Of a stretch of DNA of 51,267 nt, positions 44,121 through 51,267 are shown piece by piece (position 1 is the first letter of the stretch; the number at the start of each line of letters is the position of its first letter). A program made the position numbers and the translations under genes. Source of the DNA: Paenibacillus sp. (GTDB lineage Bacteria > Bacillota > Bacilli > Paenibacillales > Paenibacillaceae). Where the stretch lies: positions 1 to 51,267 of the forward strand of contig JAIRVF010000121.1 in the NCBI GenBank assembly GCA_031254035.1, written 5' to 3'. The notes beneath the pieces are model-generated. The model made no database searches and was not told the DNA's origin. It saw nothing but the letters and a program-made list of their open reading frames with translations.

Positions 44121-45596
44121 ATGTTGAATTCCGGATTGAAGAGAACATGGAGAATGGGGAAAATCGCCGCGTTGGCACTTCTGCTCGCCTTGCAGCCGTT
44201 AATGTTTGTTACCGGGACCGCCGAGGCTTCCGTGGCAAGTGCAGATTCATCAAACGGACAGGGAAGTGATCCAGCCGATCAGCAGCTTGGTGTACCCGCT
44301 GATGGGTCGGATGACGGATCCGGTAATGGTGGCGGGCCCGGCGATGGCTCCGTTGATGTGCCGTCCGATGACAAAGGCAACGATCCGGCGGATGGCTCCT
44401 TGATCCCGGAAGGGAAAGAAAAGGATCCGCTTCTTGATCCAGCCGGGGCGGGGCAACCCGTCGCGCAAGAAGTTCATCACGTTGAACCGCTCTTCAATAA
44501 CGGGTTTGAAGAACCGCCGAATGCGGATGGAACCATCCCGGGCTGGAGCATGTTTTTTGCTCCGAATGATGGAACTTCTCATGAAATAACGCAGGACATG
44601 CGATATTATGGCACTTCCAGCCTGAAACTGGTAGACAAATCGAATACATTTCCGATTTATTTGCAAAGCGATCCGCGCCTTGTAACGCCGGGTTATACGT
44701 ATAATGGGTCGGCCGTGATGTATATTGCCCCGAATGCAGGGAATGCGGCCGGAGCAAGCTTGGTGCTTCGTTTCTATGATGCAGCCGGGAATCAGATCAA
44801 TGCAGATAAGGATGGTGAGAGCATCGTTCATTTAAGAACCGTTGGGTCGTGGACGCGGGTCACGGTAACGGGTATTGCTCCGGCCACTGCTGTAAATGCC
44901 AGAATAGCAGCTTCTATTTCTAACTACTTTACTGCGGAGTCAGGTGCTTTTTATGATGATTTCACCTTAACCTCACCGCAAGAAGAGAAAGCGCCAGGTA
45001 CCATACATCTGCAAATGCCTGCGGGCATTTCAGGCAGCCAGCAGCTTGAAGCCAAGGTTATGCTTAGCCGAGGCCAGGATGTGCAGAAGGCATTTGGCAG
45101 CTTGCGTTATGATCCGGCGATGCTTGAGGTTGCGAATGTAGCCGTCGCAAGTGATTTTAATGCAGGCGGGGAAGCAAACCTGGATTGGAGTAATGAAGCG
45201 GGGGTTCTGAAATTCGAGGTATCCAAAATGGCTGGTTCCACCGTCAATGATGATAAACAGATATTAAATGTCACCTTTAAAGTATTGGGTGAGCCAGATC
45301 GGGTTGATGTTACGCTGCTTACTGGCTCCGGGGTACAGGATTCAGAGGGAGTTCAGAACAACAAGATATATATTGGTACATCCGATGAACGGGCTAGCAC
45401 CCAGATCCGCAAAGCATCTCTGGATGTGAACGGCGACGGAAAAATTGATCTGTTTGATGTGATGGCTGTGGCCAAAATGGTCGGTCAAATGGCGACGGGG
45501 GACAACTGGAAATATGATATCAACAATGATGGGAGAATTGATCAAGCGGATGTCGAGGCGCTGAGTAGCGCGATCCTGTCGAAGCTGCTGAATTAG
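44121..45596 (+). CDS. Exported CBM-cohesin-dockerin adaptor protein
   Basis: About 491 residues. Signal peptide (1-35, IAALALLLALQPLMFVTGTAEA). An Asp/Gly/Pro-rich linker (40-105). A carbohydrate-binding-module-like beta-sandwich (about 120-290; starts NNGFEEPPNADGTIPGWS and ends YDDFTLT, CBM4/9-like). A cohesin-like domain (290-425; AFGSLRYDPAMLEVANV, ILNVTFKVLG). A C-terminal dockerin with two calcium loops: DVNGDGKIDLFDVMAVAKMV and DINNDGRIDQADVEALSSAI. It thus carries both halves of a cohesin-dockerin pair. AAGGGGGG lies six bases before the ATG at 44121; the TTG at 44115 is too close. No catalytic domain is recognised. Confidence 0.88.
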   Translation: MLNSGLKRTWRMGKIAALALLLALQPLMFVTGTAEASVASADSSNGQGSDPADQQLGVPADGSDDGSGNGGGPGDGSVDVPSDDKGNDPADGSLIPEGKEKDPLLDPAGAGQPVAQEVHHVEPLFNNGFEEPPNADGTIPGWSMFFAPNDGTSHEITQDMRYYGTSSLKLVDKSNTFPIYLQSDPRLVTPGYTYNGSAVMYIAPNAGNAAGASLVLRFYDAAGNQINADKDGESIVHLRTVGSWTRVTVTGIAPATAVNARIAASISNYFTAESGAFYDDFTLTSPQEEKAPGTIHLQMPAGISGSQQLEAKVMLSRGQDVQKAFGSLRYDPAMLEVANVAVASDFNAGGEANLDWSNEAGVLKFEVSKMAGSTVNDDKQILNVTFKVLGEPDRVDVTLLTGSGVQDSEGVQNNKIYIGTSDERASTQIRKASLDVNGDGKIDLFDVMAVAKMVGQMATGDNWKYDINNDGRIDQADVEALSSAILSKLLN

Positions 45597-45616
45597 GATG
45601 AAGGAGGGCATGCTCT

Positions 45617-48600
45617 ATGAGACTACGCGGTATGAGGAACCGTTCAATCACTTTGGCGCTTATCTTGGCGCTCGGGCTGAGTTTGCTATTGCCGATGGGG
45701 GCGCAGGCAGCCTCGGATAAGGAGAGCAAATTGTCGAAATTAAAGTTTGGAACGCCCGTAAATCTTGGGTTTCCGATCCGTACCGTATCGATCAATGACG
45801 GCGTGATGGGAAAGGAAGACGGAAAGGATGTGCTGTACACGACAGCATCGACCACTCCGGCCGTATTTAACGTGATTGATGTGAAAAATAACGCGCCGAT
45901 CCGTACTTTTGAGCTTGAAGGAGTCGCCCAATCGTGGAGACATGTCATTGCTCCCGACGGTACCGTTTATATTGGTGTCAATACGGCATCAGCTACGGGA
46001 GAGCTGTGGAGCTACTCGCCGGCTACCAAGACCGTTCAGAAACTCAAGGTCATCGGAAGCGAGAAATCAGTGTGGTCCATGACGACCGATCCGGAAGGCA
46101 ATGTCTACATCGGCACCTATGATCATGGGAGGCTGTTCCAATATAATCCGAAGACCAAAGAATTAAAGGATTACGGAAGCTTGCTCGCTAACCACAACTA
46201 TATACGCTCCATGGCTTACGTTGATGGTTACATTTATGCTGGCATGGCGCTTCCGTTCGAAGTCGTGAAGGTAAACGTGAAGACGGGAGCCTCGAAAGTC
46301 ATCTCCGACGAAGTACCAGGCATTCTTGGCATAGAACATGAAAAGCTGGAATTTGCCTATGATATGGCTGTAGTGGATAAATATCTATTCGTCAAAGCAA
46401 GCGGAGACGCAGGTTTGATCATGGTGTACTACAATCTGCAAGAACAGAAGTGGGAAGATAAATATATAGGCGTTGATCCAGTAAGCGGTAAGGGAGTGAT
46501 GAGCTATAACCAAATCCCTGTTGCGGACGGCAAAGCGTATGTGCCTGCTCACGGAGGCATATTGGAGGTTGATTTGGCGACGCTGGATACGAGAAATACC
46601 GGAATCAGCTTTGCTACTTCCTTGCGCGGGGCAGCATGGATTGATATGAAGGATCCGGAACTAACCCCTGATCGCACGATCGTGACGATCCAGGCCAATG
46701 GCAAATTGTCGGCGCTGGATGTGAAGAAAGGATTGCGCAAAGATTTGCCGGGCGTTGCCGCCAAAGGCGGACCGCTTCCGATTCATAATATGGAGCGGGG
46801 AACGGACGGACGACTGTATATGTCCGCTTATCCCGGCGGTGTCGGCGGTGTGTTTGATCCGGCAACTCGTGAATCATCCAACTTCTTGTTAGGGCAAGCG
46901 GAAGGGATCGTATCTGCCGGTAACAAGGTTTATTACGGGATATATCCTGGCGGGTACATTTTTGAGGCTGATATTTCCGGCGGAAAAATGAGCGAGCCTA
47001 AGCAGTTGTTCCAGATTGGATCAGGTCAAGATAGGCCCTATAAGATGGAGTATGCGGACGGAAAGCTGCTGATCGGCACGATTCCGGACTATGGGCTATT
47101 GGGCGGAGCATTAACGATTTACGATTTGGCGAGCGGGGAAAAGCAGGTTTACCGCAATATCATCCCGGATCACAGCATTGTAGGCCTTGCTTATAAGGAC
47201 GGCAAAATTTATGGTTCAACCACCAAATCCGGCGGATTAAATACAACGATGCCGACGAATAACCCGGAAGTGTTTGTTTGGGATATTGCGAAAAAGAAAA
47301 TGACGATGCATACGCAGCTTACATCGCTGACTGGACTTGGCAATCATCGGATGATCAGCGGCCTTACTTTTGGTCCAGACGGGTTGTTGTGGGGCGGTGT
47401 TGACGGTATACTTTTTGCATTGAATCCGGATGATCTTTCGGTCGTGAAGCAAAAGAACATTTATTCCGATGTGAAGGATTACGGAATGTGGCGTCCATAT
47501 TATTCCCGCTGGGGTGAGGATGGTCTTCTCTATATCGGTCTGGCAAACCGGATGACGGTTGTAGATCCAGCTACGTTGGAGCATCGCTCGCTAACTCCAA
47601 GCAACTTTGAAATGAGCTTCATGACGCTCGCCAAGGACGCGGATGGGCATGAACAAATTTATTATACGGATAAAACGAATTTGATGATGATCCCGATTTC
47701 CGAGTCTGATAGCGTAAAGACGGTTGTGCGAAATGGCTGCTTCGAGGAACCGCTAAATGCGGATGGAACCATCCCGGGCTGGAGCAGCGCGGAAGTAGGA
47801 GCAGAAGTTGAGTATAGCCTTTCAAAGGAACAGAGCTTTTGTGGAGAACAGGGGCAAAGCTTGAAGATAATTGATAAATCACAAAGCAATAAAGGAATCG
47901 GCAGCTATCTTAGCGATCCGATCCCGGTCATCCATGGCGGTGAATATACGGCTTCGGCGAAGCTTTATATTGAGCAGGGATTGATTGAAGGTTCGAGAAC
48001 GGATGATTCCGGCATCGTTTTATATTTTTATGATACATCCGGTACCCGGATTGGCTCGGTAGCAGGCACGACGATTAAAGGCATGTCGCAAAAGGAATGG
48101 ATCGACATTTCAGCGACCGGCGCTGCTCCAGACCAAGCGGCATTCGCGCGAATTTCCCTGTATTCCTCGGCGTGGAACATGATGATCGGATATTATGACC
48201 AAGTGACTTTTGAAGGGCAGTCTTCGGGCGAGCTGCAATTGAAAGCTGCGGGCGAAGTGTCCGTGGGAGATACGTTTGACGTGATCTTGCAGGCCAAGGA
48301 TGTTACCGACTTGTATGCGGTGCAGGCAGCATTGGCATTTGATCCGGCCCTGTTCGAAGTGGTGGATGTTCGAATGGCAGACGGGTTCGGTTCCGCATCT
48401 ACAGCTTACCTGGGTTGGAACCAAGACGGCGCGAAGGGTAAAATCAACATCATTGGTACCCAGTTAGGAGATCGGGCGCTAGGCGGCAACGTGGATATCG
48501 CGCATATAACTATGAAGGCGAAGCAATTTGGCGATCCAGCGGAAGTGGTGCTTACCAAACAGTCCTTTTTTACCGACAAAAATGGAGATCTGACCAAGCT

Positions 48601-48829
48601 GTCCTACATGCTCTCGAAAGATGTGAAGCTTGGCATCCAGCTTGGATACGATGCGGAGGATTTTAACAAAGATCATAAAGTAGACGCTCAGGATATCGCG
48701 CTCATTGCCAAGCAATTGGGCAAGAAGCTTGACGACAGCAATCGAATGATGGACTTGAATGGAGATGGAGTCATTGATATCAGCGATATTGCGCTAGTTG
48801 TATTGAAATCGCTAGAGTCCATGAAATAG
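45617..48829 (+). CDS. Exported beta-propeller-CBM-cohesin-dockerin protein
   Basis: 1070 residues. Signal peptide (1-33, LALILALGLSLLLPMGAQA). Residues about 40-690 contain repeated blades (DPEGNVYIGTYDHGRLFQYNPKTKEL, DGRLYMSAYPGGVGGVFDPATRE, GPDGLLWGGVDGILFALNPD), a PQQ/YVTN-like beta-propeller, perhaps two. A CBM-like domain (about 703-862) begins NGCFEEPLNADGTIPGWS, nearly as in the preceding protein. A cohesin domain follows (868-1000; VSVGDTFDVILQAKDVTDL, YAVQAALAFDPALFEVVDV). A dockerin ends the protein (1013-1068; DFNKDHKVDAQDIALIAKQL and DLNGDGVIDISDIALVVLKSL). AAGGAGGG precedes the ATG. The propeller may bind a polysaccharide or be a lyase scaffold; I see no catalytic signature. Confidence 0.88.
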   Translation: MRLRGMRNRSITLALILALGLSLLLPMGAQAASDKESKLSKLKFGTPVNLGFPIRTVSINDGVMGKEDGKDVLYTTASTTPAVFNVIDVKNNAPIRTFELEGVAQSWRHVIAPDGTVYIGVNTASATGELWSYSPATKTVQKLKVIGSEKSVWSMTTDPEGNVYIGTYDHGRLFQYNPKTKELKDYGSLLANHNYIRSMAYVDGYIYAGMALPFEVVKVNVKTGASKVISDEVPGILGIEHEKLEFAYDMAVVDKYLFVKASGDAGLIMVYYNLQEQKWEDKYIGVDPVSGKGVMSYNQIPVADGKAYVPAHGGILEVDLATLDTRNTGISFATSLRGAAWIDMKDPELTPDRTIVTIQANGKLSALDVKKGLRKDLPGVAAKGGPLPIHNMERGTDGRLYMSAYPGGVGGVFDPATRESSNFLLGQAEGIVSAGNKVYYGIYPGGYIFEADISGGKMSEPKQLFQIGSGQDRPYKMEYADGKLLIGTIPDYGLLGGALTIYDLASGEKQVYRNIIPDHSIVGLAYKDGKIYGSTTKSGGLNTTMPTNNPEVFVWDIAKKKMTMHTQLTSLTGLGNHRMISGLTFGPDGLLWGGVDGILFALNPDDLSVVKQKNIYSDVKDYGMWRPYYSRWGEDGLLYIGLANRMTVVDPATLEHRSLTPSNFEMSFMTLAKDADGHEQIYYTDKTNLMMIPISESDSVKTVVRNGCFEEPLNADGTIPGWSSAEVGAEVEYSLSKEQSFCGEQGQSLKIIDKSQSNKGIGSYLSDPIPVIHGGEYTASAKLYIEQGLIEGSRTDDSGIVLYFYDTSGTRIGSVAGTTIKGMSQKEWIDISATGAAPDQAAFARISLYSSAWNMMIGYYDQVTFEGQSSGELQLKAAGEVSVGDTFDVILQAKDVTDLYAVQAALAFDPALFEVVDVRMADGFGSASTAYLGWNQDGAKGKINIIGTQLGDRALGGNVDIAHITMKAKQFGDPAEVVLTKQSFFTDKNGDLTKLSYMLSKDVKLGIQLGYDAEDFNKDHKVDAQDIALIAKQLGKKLDDSNRMMDLNGDGVIDISDIALVVLKSLESMK

Positions 48830-48848
48830 GGACAAAATTGAGCGGGTT

Positions 48849-48876
48849 GACCGCTGCGGCCCCGGATCGTTCTTCC
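48849..48876 (-). repeat. 28-bp dispersed unit, right flank
   Basis: Reverse complement reads GGAAGAACGATCC then GGGGCCGCAGCGGTC, matching 33933-33960 and 6739-6794. Confidence 0.75.
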
Positions 48877-48885
48877 GATCGCTGT

Positions 48886-48938
48886 TGTCTCCAAATTTCT
48901 TGATTATATCCTTTAATAAAGGTAGAAATTTGGAGACA
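48886..48938. repeat. 15-bp inverted repeat
   Basis: TGTCTCCAAATTTCT (48886-48900) and AGAAATTTGGAGACA (48924-48938) are perfect complements around a 23-base spacer. GGAGACA also occurs near 33916 and 49250. Confidence 0.8.
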
Positions 48939-49029
48939 GCGTATGCTTCCGATGCTAGCTTTTCTTCGAAAAGCTCTTAGGCGACCGCTATCGCTTCTTC
49001 AGATCAATTCCGTTTCCTCCGCTACCTTC
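48932..49029 (-). repeat. 99-bp dispersed unit, right flank
   Basis: 98 bases matching, in reverse complement, the units at 33568-33666 and 33783-33881, with the same internal AGCTTTTC/GAAAAGCT hairpin. Confidence 0.8.
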
Positions 49030-49060
49030 GCATAAAGCCCCAAGCTGCTGTATAGTTCTT

Positions 49061-49243
49061 TAACGAAACTACAGATCGCTATTACATCAAAAACAAGGGC
49101 AAATCAAATCTAACGAAACTACAAAGCGTTATTTGAGATAATTCCAGGCATAAAGCCACTTATTAGCTTAAAAGCGATATCCAGTTTCGTTAGAATTTTC
49201 AAATGCCTTTTTTGGCACAAATAGTGATACCACGTTTCGTTAG
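49061..49243 (-). repeat. 183-bp palindromic element, right inverted copy
   Basis: Reverse complement of 33335-33517 with about ten differences. It carries the same four CTAACGAAAC boxes. Confidence 0.9.
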
Positions 49244-49295
49244 AAATTTGGAGACAAATGGCTGCATCTGAGCAGCTCTGCAAATATAATAAGGA

Positions 49296-49330
49296 GCCCC
49301 TTCTCTGGTTGAATAACCGGGAAAGGGGCG
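49296..49330. terminator. Bidirectional terminator before the minus-strand genes
   Basis: GCCCCTTCTCTGGTT (49296-49310), loop GAAT, AACCGGGAAAGGGGC (49315-49329) with minor mismatch, then GCTGCTTTTC. Confidence 0.75.
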
Positions 49331-49393
49331 CTGCTTTTCTATGAATGAGATGTTTATAATGCCTTGTTACGACCAGTCTAGAGTAGGACTGTT

Positions 49394-50464
49394 TTATTCG
49401 TCACGCAACCACTCTGCAAGATGCGCAGATACAAATGCATCATCATTCAGATGCGGGTACGCTCGGTATACACGATCGAGTTCTTCCATTTGTCCCGGAG
49501 ACAAGGTTTCATTCGGATTCAGGCACCATATGCCCTGCAGCAAACCTTGGCGGCGAAGTACTTCATGAATGCCCGGGATGCAGCCAGCGAAATGATGGGT
49601 TGGATCAAAAAATGCGGCATTCGAATCCGTCACCTGCACGTTTCTCGTCAGCCATTCTTTTGCTATTTCACCGTTTGCGCGGGCATATTTTATCTCCTCC
49701 AGCAGTTCAACGGCTTTTTGTGTCCAAACCGCCCAATGCCCCAGCAGCCCTCCGACAATTTGCTTTTCTACCGTTTCGCCGCCTATATCAAAGCGATATG
49801 TCGTCAGCAGATCGTTGATGATATTATCATCATTTCCGGTATACAGCGCGATTTCGTCGCATCTGCTTGAATAACACACCGCACGGGTGACATCGATCGT
49901 CTGATAGCGATTGAAAGGCGCCATCTTGATCGCGACAACGTTGGGAATTTCCGCGAATTTGAGCCAGAAATCAAAACTGAAAATCCGGCCGCCTACGGAC
50001 GGCTGCAAGTAGAATCCGATCACGGGCATAATGGCCGCGATTTGCTTCGTTCTTTCCAGTATGTCATGTTCGCTCCAGTCGACAAGGCCTCCCATACTTA
50101 GTAGAGCCGCATCATACCCTAGGGATTGGGCGAACTTTGTTTCGCGAATGGCCTGGTCTGTTGGCCCGCAAATGCCAGCTACTTTAATAAATGGGCGATT
50201 TATATTTGCTTTTGCAACCTCTTCAGCCGCCATACGTAGTACGGGCTCATATAAATTGTAGGGTTCATCACGGATTTCGAATTGTGTAGAATGAACGCCA
50301 ATTGCGATGCCACCTGCTCCTGAAGCAACATAATACTGGGTTAACGCTCTTTGATGCCGCTCATCCAATTGGCGGTTCGCATCCAGTGCGAGCGGGTGAG
50401 CCGGTATGACCAGCCCTTCATGCAGCGCTTGGGACAGTTCAGGCGAAAGCGTTGTAGCAGCCAT
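49394..50464 (-). CDS. DapA-family (dihydrodipicolinate synthase-like) aldolase/lyase
   Basis: 356 residues. A class-I aldolase barrel of the DHDPS/NAL superfamily: VIPAHPLALDANRQLDERHQRALTQYYVASGAGGIAIGVHS at the start, VAGICGPTDQAIRETKFAQSLGYDAALLSMGG in the middle and the Schiff-base lysine in VVAIKMAPFNR. The C-terminal extension (FDPTHHFAGCIPGIHEVLRRQGLLQG) is longer than in true DapA (about 290 residues). It more likely acts on a keto-sugar acid or similar compound than in lysine synthesis. Its ATG overlaps the upstream stop codon by one base (TAATG), giving tight coupling. AAGGGGAAG precedes the ATG. Confidence 0.88.
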   Translation of the reverse strand: MAATTLSPELSQALHEGLVIPAHPLALDANRQLDERHQRALTQYYVASGAGGIAIGVHSTQFEIRDEPYNLYEPVLRMAAEEVAKANINRPFIKVAGICGPTDQAIRETKFAQSLGYDAALLSMGGLVDWSEHDILERTKQIAAIMPVIGFYLQPSVGGRIFSFDFWLKFAEIPNVVAIKMAPFNRYQTIDVTRAVCYSSRCDEIALYTGNDDNIINDLLTTYRFDIGGETVEKQIVGGLLGHWAVWTQKAVELLEEIKYARANGEIAKEWLTRNVQVTDSNAAFFDPTHHFAGCIPGIHEVLRRQGLLQGIWCLNPNETLSPGQMEELDRVYRAYPHLNDDAFVSAHLAEWLRDE

Positions 50465-51267
50465 TAGAACTTCCCCTTTCTTTCCTGGAAATGAGTCGGT
50501 TTATTCCACGTTGCCCCGCCAACTTGAACCCATTCCGCAAGCCAATCGATCATCTGGAGCAAAGAGACCGAAGGATAACCGAAACGCTGATGTGACTTCG
50601 ACGCATTATTCAGCAGTGCTACCTCCGATTCCGTGCCTTCGAACAAGGCTTCTTTGCCAAGCCGCTTGGCGAATTCTTCGGCAGCCCAGCGGATCGACAT
50701 CGTTTCAGGACCCGTAATGTTCATGATGCTTGGCGGATTTGTACATTCCGTCAGACAGCGCAGCGCCATCTGATTGGCGTCACCCTGCCAAATCACGTTA
50801 GCATGGCCCATCGTCAAGTCAATCGCACGCCCTTCATTGACGGCTTTGGCAATTTCGAGCAGTACGCCATAACGCATATCAATCGCGTAATTCAAACGAT
50901 AGAATAGCATCGGTGTTCCATTTTTGTGGGAGTGGTATTCAAAAATACGCTCGCGTCCCAACGTTGATTGCGCATATTCTCCAAGTGGCTCGGGAACGAT
51001 CGACTCGCTAGCTCCGCCACTGCCAACAGGCATAACAGGGTAGATGTTGCCAGATGAAAATACAACAATCCGGGAGTCCTTGTACTTCTCCGACACTCTG
51101 CCCGGCAAATAAGTATTCATGCCCCAAGTGAAATACTCACGCCCTGTCGTCCCGAATTTATTGCCTGCCATATAAATAATGTTGTCTGCATGGGGCAGCT
51201 GCTTGAGTTCATCATCATTTAATAAGTCGCAGGAAATCGTTTCGATTCCCGCATCTTCAAGTTCGCG
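50464..51267 (-). CDS. NAD-dependent epimerase/dehydratase, 5' end outside the window
   Basis: At least 267 residues; the frame is open to the right edge and the N-terminal nucleotide-binding motif lies beyond it. Visible parts fit an extended SDR: DADNIIYMAGNKFGTTG-like strand (NIIYMAGNKFG), SRIVVFSSGNIYP (catalytic-region Ser) and RLNYAIDMRYGVLLEIAKAVNEGRAIDLTMGHANVIW. The usual Tyr-X3-Lys is not clearly visible; R-L-N-Y-A stands near it. It is translationally coupled to the DapA-family gene, so both likely act on one sugar or keto-acid intermediate. Only 804 bases of the gene are in the window. Confidence 0.85.
   Translation of the reverse strand, partial: RELEDAGIETISCDLLNDDELKQLPHADNIIYMAGNKFGTTGREYFTWGMNTYLPGRVSEKYKDSRIVVFSSGNIYPVMPVGSGGASESIVPEPLGEYAQSTLGRERIFEYHSHKNGTPMLFYRLNYAIDMRYGVLLEIAKAVNEGRAIDLTMGHANVIWQGDANQMALRCLTECTNPPSIMNITGPETMSIRWAAEEFAKRLGKEALFEGTESEVALLNNASKSHQRFGYPSVSLLQMIDWLAEWVQVGGATWNKPTHFQERKGKF

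Larger units (their letters stand above)
48830..49393. other. Right-flank intergenic repeat region
   Basis: 564 bp without a gene. From left to right it contains, all in minus orientation, the 28-bp unit, an inverted repeat, the 99-bp unit and the 183-bp element, i.e. the mirror image of the left flank at 33335-33960. A terminator shared with the minus-strand genes lies at 49296-49330. Confidence 0.8.

Overview
The window reads as chromosomal DNA of a Paenibacillus-like Gram-positive bacterium (Bacillota). The grounds are several S-layer-homology (SLH) proteins, strong AGGAGG-type ribosome binding sites, LplABC-type sugar importers with a membrane-bound AraC regulator of the YesS type, a GH4 alpha-galactosidase, CcpA-type cre boxes and large secreted chitinases. 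No rRNA, tRNA, CRISPR array or transposase was seen. The assignment rests on gene content and was not searched.

Layout. 1-3.9 kb: a small exported protein (-), a decayed fragment of the downstream hydrolase gene, and a TetR regulator with three copies of a palindromic operator that also precedes a FAH-double-cupin fusion gene. 3.9-6.1 kb: a membrane protein, a head-to-head pair of truncated genes (MocR-type regulator and LysE-type exporter) and a small Sm-like protein. 6.1-12.9 kb: chitin degradation, with a secreted CBM-FnIII-GH18 chitinase behind two cre boxes, then an SLH-anchored protein carrying two near-identical GH18 domains. 12.9-24.6 kb: ordinary accessory genes, namely an alkyltransferase-like protein, a PAS/GAF sensor kinase, two AraC regulators, an SRPBCC protein, GH4 alpha-galactosidase, an SDR, an orphan ABC-2 permease, a stand-alone MraY and a PadR regulator with a truncated partner.

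24.7-33.1 kb: a two-component system followed by a membrane-anchored protein and a Fe3+/phosphonate/polyamine-class ABC importer (binding protein, fused permease, ATPase), then a second paralogous binding protein. Hairpins sit at nearly every gene boundary here.

33.3-49.3 kb: the most interesting part. A co-directional run encodes an LplABC-type importer, a YesS-type regulator, an MDR dehydrogenase, an Eis-like acetyltransferase, and three exported proteins that together look like a small cell-surface cohesin-dockerin assembly: an SLH-anchored cohesin protein, a CBM-cohesin-dockerin protein, and a beta-propeller-CBM-cohesin-dockerin protein. Both dockerin proteins also carry a cohesin-like domain, so they could chain to each other as well as to the anchor. 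No catalytic domain was recognised in them. The run is flanked by mirrored composite intergenic repeats, including a 183-bp element present as near-identical inverted copies (33335-33517 and 49061-49243) with a third diverged copy near 20.3 kb.

49.4-51.3 kb: convergent minus-strand genes for a DapA-family aldolase/lyase and a translationally coupled NAD-dependent epimerase that runs off the window edge.
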